64,000 bases of DNA from Agriotes lineatus (Eukaryota; Arthropoda; Insecta; Coleoptera; Elateridae). Positions 9,748 to 17,037 of this stretch are shown here, one piece after another. Each line of letters opens with the position of its first letter. The first letter of the stretch is position 1. Where the stretch lies: positions 62,001 through 126,000 of the forward strand of contig CALNHX010003651.1 in assembly GCA_940337035.1 (NCBI GenBank), in the 5' to 3' direction. The position numbers and the translations under genes were made by a program. Below the pieces are notes generated by a model that did not search any database, was not told where the DNA came from, and saw only the letters and a list, made by a program, of their open reading frames with translations.

Positions 9748-11800
9748 ATGTCAAAGTTTATCGGAGTCTGTGCCGCCATATTGTGGGGCCCCCTTGAGCC
9801 GCCGGGTTCCCTTGTGCAAGTATATATTTTCGGGTAAGATATTGCGTAACATGTTCTGGATATTGCGCAACACCAACCTCGAGGGGCAGAGCCCCAGCCG
9901 CCGGACCCCCATGTTCAAGTATATATTTTCGGGTAATTTTTTAAAGCCAAATATCAAAGTTTATCGGTATCTGTCAGACACCGGGGCAGAGCTCCAGCCG
10001 CCGGGCCCGCATGCGCAATATCAACCCTAGGCCAAATGTCAAAGGTTATCGGAGTCTGTCAGACTCCAAAAATCTATCTTTCTCTCTCTAACACATAGGT
10101 TTCTACAAAATCCATCTTTCTCTCTCTAACACATAGGTTTCTATAGGTATCTCTATCTACATAACATAAAAATGTAGGAGTGCAGGGCAGAGATGATGCA
10201 AAGGTGTCATCTCCGGGGCCCCATGTCCAAGTATATATTTTCGGGTAAATTTTTAAAAGCCAAATGACAAAGTTCATCGGAGTCCCTGTTGTAACTTGTT
10301 ATTTAGTTTAGTCTGTGCGCAGCCGTTGAGAGATAGAAATGTGTATTGAAAACATAAGACTAAATCTTTTACCATTTGAAACACGTTTACTTACATATTC
10401 CGACTGGGCCAACAGTGTGGTGTTACCTGCTTCTCTAGCCCGCGCCAGATTTTTTTATTGTGTGATTTGTATGTCACGTGGTAGTTCATGATTGGAAAGA
10501 AGGTGACGATCCGCTGTCTGAACATATTCGTTGGTCTAACAACTGCTTATTTGCAAGACTACTTTGGGAAGAAAGGAAGAAGCAATTTGGGCGCGACACA
10601 ACAACGGCGTCGTCTTCAAGCACCAGTATGAATGTTGTTAGGGAGATTGAGGAGTTTGGCAAAACTAACATAATGATCAGCTTGTTAGAACATCCAAACG
10701 GTTTACGATTCGAAAACGTTTATTTATATTGTAAATCTCTGGATCAACCAAAATACCAGTACCTGAGGAAACTTCTAAAACCCATAAAAGAAATTGGGTC
10801 TGTAATTGAACAAACCACACTACGCGAGGAGGGGTGGTGGGAGGCAGAGCCCCAGCCGCCGCACTCCTCCATGGTTTGGCATCAGATTTTAATAAAAATG
10901 CTGATTTAAGACCAATTTGTCGTTCGTCATTCAACACTGCACGGGGCGGGAGGAGGTGGAGGGAAGATTCAATGTCGCATCATCTTTTGTATATTAACAT
11001 AGAATACCCAGTACTGAACATTTTTAATAAAAATGCAAATTTAAGGCCAATTTTTCGTTTGTTATTCAACCCTTATGCTTGTGAACCACATCCGCACATT
11101 TTACGGGGGACACCTAACAAACCCCAGAAATTCATGTTAAGGGGCTGACATTATAACCAAATCAAGTTCATTTATATCCTATGCCGGCAGCGCTAAAAAA
11201 ACACTGGCGTAATTAGCAGTGGCAAAGTTGAACTTGCACTTGTTATGTGAATCGAAGGTCGCGCTAGTCGCTGAATGCCAAGCGCATTAAATTAGAAAGG
11301 TAATATTATGAATTTTAAATACCTGACTATTGAGGCCTGGATTTTTTACAAATTTAAAATCATTAAAGGATTATTTCTAATTATTTTTGCAAACGCAAAC
11401 CACCGCTTTAAGACAAAATCAACCTTGAGTTCGTATTCATTGCAATATAATTAATATAAATTCGTACTAGAAGCAAAAAGTCATTTACAAGTTACAGAGT
11501 AATTAATTACAGTATAGACAAATATTATTATAAAAATAGTCAATCATGCAATAACAATATAATTTAAAAACGCGGAAGGGTGGTTTTAGAATTTTCAGTA
11601 ATTGGGTACTCATCCGTTTATTTGTTAATTTAGGTAGGTTTGTCAAACCTTTCTATTTTAACATAAAAAACCAAGTGTTTTGCAAAGAGCCAACATTTGG
11701 TCTTAAACAGTTATTACGGCTGGAATTTGCACTAGCGGATATGTAACGCTCGGCAAAAATCGAAGGTTGCGTTACAAACGCTTGTTCGATTGTTGTGAAT
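9748..11800 (+). repeat. Left outer inverted-repeat arm of the virus-like locus
   Basis: This stretch recurs in reverse complement at about 23250-25480. Shared blocks include GCCAAATGTCAAAGTTTATC, the line around CCATATTGTGGGGC, CAAGTATATATTTTCGGGTA, the AACATGTTCTGGATATTGCG block, the tract from 10920 to 11110 (AATACCCAGTACTGAACATT) and ATCGAAGGTCGCGCTA at 11250. Inside are reiterated short units: GGGGCAGAGCCCCAGCCGCC palindromes (four or more, near 9883, 9991 and 10843), GGAGTCTGTCAGACTCC at 10051-10067, and two copies of CTCTCTAACACATAGGTTTC near 10082-10141. The arms are rearranged relative to each other rather than simply collinear. The left outer edge appears cut at 9748 by the neighbouring element. 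Confidence 0.75.
10339..10909 (+). pseudogene. Inhibitor-of-apoptosis (BIR domain) pseudogene
   Basis: From ATG 10339 the frame reads into a BIR fold: FETRLLTYSDWANS, LPASLARARFFYC. It then stops at 10489. The second half continues in another frame (10478 onward): a Cys, 16 residues, His, 6 residues, Cys in the VVVHDWKEGDDPLSEHIRW segment, which matches the C-x2-C-x16-H-x6-C zinc pattern. The first cysteine pair lies at the frameshift, where one expected Cys codon position reads TGA. The rest (to 10909) is not recognisable, has no RING finger, and runs into arm repeats. BIR proteins bind caspases or IAP antagonists; they occur in insects and in baculoviruses and other insect DNA viruses. One BIR and no introns fits a viral-type iap, but a host fragment is possible. 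It has no counterpart in the right arm. Confidence 0.6.
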
Positions 11801-11837
11801 ATTTTTACGAATTTCTAATTATGTTGATATGGCTTTT

Positions 11838-11874
11838 AATATAAGACTCTAAGAAATTCTGTACTGTATTCAGT
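11838..11874 (+). promoter_or_regulatory. TATA box plus arthropod initiator for the 11897 gene
   Basis: AATATAAG at 11838-11845 is followed by TCAGT at 11870-11874, so the initiator A at 11872 lies about 32 bp after the TATA start. This is canonical RNA polymerase II spacing. It predicts a 5' leader of about 25 nt before the ATG at 11897 (context AAACAATG). Confidence 0.6.
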
Positions 11875-11896
11875 CGTGTAGTAACAGTACAAAACA

Positions 11897-12346
11897 ATGT
11901 TTTTGTCAATCGATGTGCAGGGTTTCAATACTCCGGAATTTACTGCAAAAGAATTATCACTTTTCGATGGAAAAAGAACTAGCCACTACTTGTTCAAGCC
12001 GCCGTTTCGATTCACAAACTTAACGGTAGATTTGCAACGACAAGCAGTTTGGTTGGAAAAAAACCATCATGGACTGAAATGGAGCCGAGGATTCGTTTCC
12101 CTGTCACAGCTACCCGAAATTTTACTGCATGAAACTGAGAACGCCCACACAGTATTTTGCAAGGGTTTGCAAAAGGAGAAATACCTGAAGCAGTTTCTTG
12201 GAGATAAGGTTATTGCAGTTGCAGATTACAATTTTGAAATGGATCCTACTGCCCCAGCATGCTTTAACCATTATTTAGAATTATGTCATTGTGCTTTGAA
12301 TCAATGTAAATCTTTGTATCAAAATATAATAAGTGACGGTCTGTAA
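11897..12346 (+). CDS. Nuclease-like ORF, copy 1 (uncharacterised arthropod TE/virus-associated family)
   Basis: 149 residues, one exon, ATG in good context and its own TATA/initiator. Conserved landmarks shared with the copy at 22513: an acidic start (SIDVQGF), AKELSLFDG, SHYLFKPPF, a NHHGLKW box, FCKGLQKEKYLKQFLGD and a C-terminal Cys/His cluster (CFNHYLELCHCAL). I recognise this layout from short uncharacterised proteins scattered through arthropod genomes near viral or transposon genes. The acidic strand and the KG-x-EK-x2-FL helix resemble a DEDD-type exonuclease or RNase H-like fold, but that is inference. A poly(A) signal (AATAAA) overlaps the region just after the stop at 12352. The 3' end faces the convergent gene ending at 12432, with only about 85 bp between. 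Confidence 0.6.
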   Translation: MFLSIDVQGFNTPEFTAKELSLFDGKRTSHYLFKPPFRFTNLTVDLQRQAVWLEKNHHGLKWSRGFVSLSQLPEILLHETENAHTVFCKGLQKEKYLKQFLGDKVIAVADYNFEMDPTAPACFNHYLELCHCALNQCKSLYQNIISDGL

Positions 12347-12431
12347 TGGATTAATAAAACCACATTTTAATTTTATTATGTTTTTTATTTGCGTACCTGA
12401 CAAGAAAAAATAGAATTGATAAGATAAAATG

Positions 12432-12902
12432 TCACAGGTGATCGATATTTGAAATATATCTCCAGAAGAGCGAGCCATGGCCACTCCTAACTTGAAGTGT
12501 GAACATGCCGGTTGGTGTAGAGTTCATTTTCGTTGTAGATTTACACGGTAGTTCGAATACTGAGACACTTTCTTCCAGCATTTGAGCAAAGGGATGCTTT
12601 GGGTGGTAGTCCACATCCAGCGTTAGCGATGTATTTCCTTCTCTAGCAAAATATTTAAAAATGTTTTTTTCCAAATTGGCAATCAGTCGTTTCCGTTTTT
12701 CTCGTCGATTTTGGCTATCGCCAGCCATAGCACATACTACATACGCGTCAAATTCCAAGTCTAAATTTCTGAGTCGCGATGAATTTCTCACTATTTTATC
12801 TAAATCGTTTTTTGCATCTTTAAACCAGAAAGCGCAGCACAACTTTACAGCTTGCTTTAATGTGATTTCATGCGAAGAATCGTCACTTGGAGTCTGATCC
12901 AT
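12432..12902 (-). CDS. Unknown 156-residue protein of the virus-like locus
   Basis: An intact single-exon frame. The N-terminus is acidic and Ser-rich (MDQTPSDDSS), followed by a helix-rich section (LKQAVKLCCAFWFKDAKNDL), a basic stretch (NRREKRKRLIANLEKNIFKY) and a C-terminal half with possible beta strands (SLTLDVDYHPKHPF, MFTLQVRSGHGS). No family is recognised, and no signal peptide or membrane segment is visible. A TATAAAA-like sequence lies only about 10 nt before the ATG at 12902 on the minus strand, so the true start may be further upstream or the promoter elsewhere. It converges with the nuclease-like gene, and minus-strand AATAAA (near 12383) sits in the short gap, so the 3' ends overlap closely. 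It has no visible copy in the right half of the locus. Confidence 0.5.
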   Translation of the reverse strand: MDQTPSDDSSHEITLKQAVKLCCAFWFKDAKNDLDKIVRNSSRLRNLDLEFDAYVVCAMAGDSQNRREKRKRLIANLEKNIFKYFAREGNTSLTLDVDYHPKHPFAQMLEESVSVFELPCKSTTKMNSTPTGMFTLQVRSGHGSLFWRYISNIDHL

Positions 12903-13178
12903 TATTTTATACGTGAACGAATAGTGCGCGAACTTGACGCAAGTTAAAAAACAACTAACGAGACCATGTTAATGCGCAACAATATAAAAACGAGGTTAAA
13001 ATATAAATAACAAAGAGATAGCTGCTGTAAGTAGATATAGTAGCTATATAGCGGGCGTACGTTGTTTTTAGTAAATTAACCCTGTTAACATTAATAAAAA
13101 ATGATTCAAAGTAAAAATCAATAATAAAAGGTATATTACCTCAATATAGCACACTACAGTAAAAGTCCACTAAAGGGC

Positions 13179-13226
13179 CTTGATATTTGCAATCTAGTTA
13201 AAGCAAAAATTATTTTATATACAGCC
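13179..13226 (+). repeat. Dispersed intergenic repeat, copy 1
   Basis: The segment TTGATATTTGCAATCTAGTT plus the following A/T-rich 28 bp recurs in direct orientation at 15537-15585. It recurs inverted and more diverged at about 21850-21893. All three copies lie between genes of the locus. Function unknown; it could be a regulatory or replication-related repeat, or simply a product of duplication. Confidence 0.5.
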
Positions 13227-13286
13227 GTAGTTAAATTTTTTATTCGCTAATAAAACCTTTCTCTGCTGCTTTATAATCTATTAAGA

Positions 13287-13538
13287 ATGCGCATAATTAG
13301 ACAGGTGGCTGCTTGTTTATTGCGGCGTAGATTTTTTAATAACTCTGGAGAAAGCGAAGGCCAACAAATATTAAAAATAAGCGAAATGCGAATAAACAAA
13401 AACTACATTATCGAAAATATTCAATCGGGTAATCACCTACAAATTGGACGAAACGTTTTCGTTGAAACCCAGGCTTTGGAGTATCAGCAAGACATTTCTT
13501 TCGCGTCGAAAATATTTTTCTTTTTTTTTGCCTGGTAA
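13287..13538 (+). pseudogene. Deleted, frameshifted copy of the OB-like ORF region
   Basis: The frame fuses a segment like the minus-strand ORF at 21514-21720 (RFFNNSGESEG against RFFNNSRESKG) directly to the start of the OB-like protein (ILKISEMRINKNYIIENIQS, GRNVFVET). It then loses frame after GRNVFVET and ends in low complexity. Compared with the right-arm copy about 100 bp are missing at the fusion, including the start codon, and the C-terminal half is gone. It cannot encode the complete protein. Confidence 0.6.
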
Positions 13539-13981
13539 TAAAGCGCAATTCATTCAGCCTAGGTAGTGGGGCATTATGAGGAAAACGCACAGTGGTGGTG
13601 TACACTGTTTAGTGGGATTTTAGTAAATATTTAAATTAATAAGAAATGATCTAAATTGATTCAAAGTAAATATCAAAGAATCCTTGAAATAAACGGTGGT
13701 TCGGATGAAGCAGCGGCAGTTGTATTAGTATATTATTCAATTAATTGTTTACAATAGAATTTGGAAGAGAATCTGCGTAATTCGGCATTTGAGGGTTATT
13801 TGTATATTCCAGTTTTTAGTAGAATTGTAGTCAAAATTGAGTATCCAATAATCATAACAAAGAAGAGACCTTTTGTATAATAATTAGTTAAGTCTCCTGC
13901 CTGAAGAAAAACAACAACAACCAAACCTGATAAAGGATTAGGCAACCAGTTGAATGGTAGCAACATTCTGCCTGACGTAAA

Positions 13982-14043
13982 ATGTACCAAATGTTTGTTT
14001 TATTGTTAGTAGTAGTGGTAGGATGTGCAGATGCTTTAGCTGT
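13982..14043 (+). pseudogene. Inverted duplicate of the MMP gene start (signal peptide only)
   Basis: ATG at 13982 begins MYQMFVLLLVVVVG, nearly the same as the first residues of the MMP on the opposite strand at 20321. The preceding 100 bp (through GGTAGCAACATTCTG) also matches that gene's upstream region. After about 17 codons the similarity ends and the frame runs into the tRNA-Leu gene. It marks the inner edge of the inverted-repeat arm. Confidence 0.65.
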
Positions 14044-14048
14044 ATGTA

Positions 14049-14132
14049 GTCAGATTGGCCGAGCGGTCTAAGGCGCCGGATTTAAGCTCTGGTTCCTGTA
14101 AAGGAGCGTGGGTTCGAATCCCGCATCTGACA
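14049..14132 (+). tRNA. tRNA-Leu (anticodon TAA)
   Basis: A class II tRNA can be folded. The acceptor stem GTCAGAT pairs with ATCTGAC, with A as discriminator. The D arm contains the A box TGGCCGAGCGG. The anticodon stem CCGGA/TCTGG encloses the loop TTTAAGC, giving anticodon TAA (reads UUA). A long variable arm follows (TTCC...GGAG), and the T arm GTGGG-TTCGAAT-CCCGC carries a perfect B box. A TTTT terminator starts at 14133-14136. There is no intron. It sits inside the virus-like locus, directly after the duplicated MMP start. Confidence 0.85.
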
Positions 14133-14526
14133 CTTTTAAAACAACAAGTAAATCATCCTATTTATTACAATTTCTCATTTAATGTTAATTTATATGCGAT
14201 TTTGGGTACTAATCACGCCTTTTGAAAGATACCGATATCCATATAACCGTCACAAAAAACCGAAATAACTTCTACCAAGCATAGTGAAAGACACACTAAG
14301 GTAGCTCCTAATGCTTTAGATGATAAACGCCGTATTAGAAAATAGAAGAGTTACCATTCCATGAGGACATTATTTCCTAGAACTGCAAAATAAAAAAAAA
14401 ACACGTTTATAAAAGTTTTTTATTTGCTTTTAGTTATACATATGGCGTCGCATAGTGCAACATTGGATAAGGCGCAGTAACAAAAGATTGAAAATGATGC
14501 ATGCATGCATGCTTTAGCTGTATGTA

Positions 14527-14580
14527 GTCAGATTGGCCGGATTCAAGCTCTGGTAATATGGCGTGGGCTCGAATCCCACA
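14527..14580 (+). pseudogene. Degenerate tRNA-Leu copy (anticodon CAA)
   Basis: It repeats the upstream sequence GCTTTAGCTGTATGTAGTCAG and the 5' acceptor strand of the tRNA at 14049. It then lacks most of the D arm and variable arm, reads TTCAAGC in the anticodon loop and has lost the 3' acceptor strand, although a B-box-like GGGCTCGAATCCC remains. It is a deleted duplicate, not a functional tRNA. Confidence 0.7.
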
Positions 14581-14657
14581 CTTTTAAAAACTGAAAATAA
14601 AAACAACAGCTTGTATCCGGCGCCGAATTTGTGTTGATTAATTAATATGTATTATTT

Positions 14658-15410
14658 TTATTTACTGCCGACATTGCTACTTCCAAATGCTTTATCCCCT
14701 CTACCAAACTGTGCAGTTAAAGGTTCGTCCAACAAAATTACATTGTTTTCATGATACCTTTTTAAAATTAACATTTGGGCTATTCTCTCTCCTTTTAAAA
14801 ATCTTTCTTTGCTATCGCTCATATTGTACATCATAACTTTAATCTCTCCTAAATAATCGCTATCTATTACTCCTCCTACTACTACACAATTAGTACTACT
14901 AACAACAGAAGATCTATCACAAATCATCCCTACCGTTTCTACAGGTAATTTCATACCAAACCCGGTCCTGATTTTCACCATACTTCTTCCTTCTACACCG
15001 ATATCCTCTGCAGAATATAAATCCAAACCCCCAGAACCACAATAACTCCGAGAAAATGGTACCACACATCCTTTAAACATCCATACTAAAATCCCGTCTG
15101 GTTTATCTTTATTTATGCCAAACCCCGGACACCATATGTACTTTTTCCCATCAATTATTTTCGTCGCGTAATTCACATTAGCAGACATAAATCGCAGTGC
15201 TTCTATCGCCTCCTCTTCCGTTACTTTCATTTTCTTTACTGCTGTAACATCTTCTTCTTCCGATTTCCTTTTCTTATCTTCTAACAGCACATCATAATCA
15301 AAATTTACATGACACGGCAAAGTATAAGTATTTTGCGTACCTTCAGGCCATACGTCCATATTTCCTTCTTCTTCTTCGGATATTTCCATTAATTCGCGTT
15401 GGCTTTCCAT
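14658..15410 (-). CDS. dut: dUTP diphosphatase (trimeric dUTPase family)
   Basis: An intact 250-residue single-exon frame. The C-terminal 150 residues show all five dUTPase motifs in order: (1) GSGGLDLYSAED, about 125-136; (2) DRSSVVS, about 164-170, where most enzymes have GRSS; (3) GGVIDSDYLGEIKV, about 178-191, with the catalytic Asp; (4) GERIAQM, about 206-212; (5) RGDKAFGSSN, about 237-246. The enzyme hydrolyses dUTP to dUMP and pyrophosphate, limiting uracil in DNA. The first 100 residues are an unusual acidic/basic extension (EISEEEEGN; KKRKSEEED; KKMKV) that could hold a nuclear signal. An AATAAA signal overlaps the stop codon. Host dUTPases are shorter and usually spliced; an intronless copy with a TATA promoter suits a virus or a retrocopy. 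The frame is preserved while neighbours are broken. Confidence 0.85.
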   Translation of the reverse strand: MESQRELMEISEEEEGNMDVWPEGTQNTYTLPCHVNFDYDVLLEDKKRKSEEEDVTAVKKMKVTEEEAIEALRFMSANVNYATKIIDGKKYIWCPGFGINKDKPDGILVWMFKGCVVPFSRSYCGSGGLDLYSAEDIGVEGRSMVKIRTGFGMKLPVETVGMICDRSSVVSSTNCVVVGGVIDSDYLGEIKVMMYNMSDSKERFLKGERIAQMLILKRYHENNVILLDEPLTAQFGRGDKAFGSSNVGSK

Positions 15411-15464
15411 ATTACTTCTTGCTTACTTGCCACCGTTTCATGAACACCATCAACCACCTACCGT

Positions 15465-15472
15465 CTTATATA
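15465..15472 (-). promoter_or_regulatory. TATA box of the dUTPase gene
   Basis: TATATAAG on the minus strand, about 55 bp upstream of the dUTPase ATG. A TTCATG initiator-like site lies about 30 bp downstream near 15440. The spacing fits an RNA polymerase II promoter, but the initiator is weak. Confidence 0.5.
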
Positions 15473-15536
15473 TGTTATTATTTTGTAAAAGAGAATATGT
15501 GCAATTGATTAGCATACTAATTAGGAAAAGGTTTTC

Positions 15537-15585
15537 CTTGATATTTGCAATCTAGTAAAAGTAAAAATTATTTAATATATACATT
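15537..15585 (+). repeat. Dispersed intergenic repeat, copy 2
   Basis: Direct repeat of 13179-13226 (shared core GATATTTGCAATCTAGT, then AAAAATTATTT and ATATAC). It lies just upstream of the dUTPase promoter, between divergently oriented transcription units. Confidence 0.5.
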
Positions 15586-15758
15586 GCGCTAACAAGGAAA
15601 CCTTTTTCGCATACAACTGTAGTAGTATTTGTTATTAAAAGGCTAGGGTTAATCGAGAGAACGGTGATTGCTTGGAAACTGGTAGATACCCTTGACTACA
15701 TCCCTATATTAAGTTGCCTGTTTGCTGTAGCAGTTGTCATAATCCTTCAACAGCAGCT

Positions 15759-15962
15759 ATGGCAACCACCTTTAAAAACGCTGACCAATTTTACTGCCAT
15801 TTTCAACGGTTTTTAGCTAGTTGCCCTCTGACACCATCCCAACGGACTCTCCAGGCAGTAGCAACTATAGAATTCACCATGAGCCTACACGGAGAGCCCA
15901 TAGAGGAGACGACCACCGTAAGAACGCAGCCTGCTGCTTTCAAGGGATCGCCAGCTGTGTAG
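15759..15962 (+). CDS. Small ORF of unknown function (67 residues)
   Basis: From the ATG at 15759 a short frame reads MATTFKNADQFYCHF and ends at 15962. An open stretch extends upstream to 15714 without an ATG. AATAAA signals follow at 16048-16060. No family, signal peptide or membrane segment is seen. It lies between the dUTPase and MMP genes. It could be chance; the support is only the open frame and the downstream poly(A) signals. Confidence 0.25.
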   Translation: MATTFKNADQFYCHFQRFLASCPLTPSQRTLQAVATIEFTMSLHGEPIEETTTVRTQPAAFKGSPAV

Positions 15963-16064
15963 TGGCAGACGAACGTCTTTAAGCCGGTGGAGCGGCACCT
16001 AGCAAGACTGGAGGACGGAGAAGTTTTATTTATTACGTATATTTGGGAATAAAATAAATATTTT

Positions 16065-16682
16065 TAGAAATATTTCGGTGGTTTTATTTCAAAGTTATAA
16101 GCGCCGTGATCTTAAATTATACATAGTCAATTGCCGTTATGATCTCAGAACCTCGATATTCACATTTTGTAAACTACTATGGACATTTAGCGATTGGAGT
16201 CAAACTCCAGAATTGTCGGCAGATGCTGGTTTCTTTTACATCAGCCACACGATTAATTGTATACAGTGTTTCTACCGAGGAGTTCAGATTTAATAATACA
16301 CTAACTAAGAGATTAGGGTTTGCCGGTTACAAATAGGATGCCAATCTTTCTAAAGAAGAATTCATAAATCGAAATAAATCTATAAATTTAAATTTAATAC
16401 CATCTCCGTCGTTAGTTTTCGTAAAAGAAATATAGCGCTCCTTGTTTAGGGGAATAGCTTTTACTAGGGTTTAACAAAGAAGTGGCTAACGTTATGAAAC
16501 ACCACGGGAATAATTCTAGAAGTTTTTAAATTTAGGTGCAATTACTATGGCGGTCTGAAACTCGATGTACTTCAAATTCAAATGTTCTTTATAATCTATA
16601 AAAATTCAAGGTCACACTCTCGAAGATCACAGCAGCCACTAAGAGCGCTTATAACTTTGAAATAAAACCACCGAAATATTAC
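16065..16682. repeat. Inverted repeat pair bounding 540 bp
   Basis: AAATATTTCGGTGGTTTTAT with the following TTCAAAGTTATAAGCGC (16068-16105) is repeated in reverse complement at 16645-16682. The interior has only short frames (the best from ATG 16139, 65 residues, no family). It may be a MITE, or a duplicated 3' flank of neighbouring genes, since poly(A)-type signals lie just outside. No clear target duplication could be assigned. Confidence 0.45.
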
Positions 16683-17037
16683 TAAATATATTCATATTTA
16701 TATAAAGAGCTGTTAAATGCGCTATTTTGAACATCTCCGTCTAACACACGAAAACGCGGCTCTATCTGCCTGTCTGTCTGTCCGTGGTTAGAATATGTAT
16801 ACTCGTGCCTCTTACACAAATAACACACAGATATTTCATAAATGCCTTTATTAAATATTTTCACTCTACAATTAACCTTATTTCTAATCGTCTTTTTATG
16901 CATATGCGCACCTCATCTTCTGGTCGGTCAAGGATCATAGCATAACTGATTTTTATAGTATGTACCCGAATAATCTTCTATAGGTATTGTACCGATAACT
17001 GTTTAAACCTTTTAATCATCTTGTAAATCGAGGCACG

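Larger units (their letters stand above)
13040..14034 (+). repeat. Left inner inverted-repeat arm
   Basis: Parts of this stretch reappear inverted at about 20290-22150. 13080-13130 (CCCTGTTAACATTAATAA) matches around 22000; 13287-13460 matches the OB-like ORF region at 21290-21600; 13490-13560 (AGCAAGACATTTCTTTCGCG; GCGCAATTCATTCAGCC) matches 22080-22135; 13870-14034 matches 20290-20540 including the MMP start. The order is partly scrambled, so the arm has been rearranged since it formed. Confidence 0.6.
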
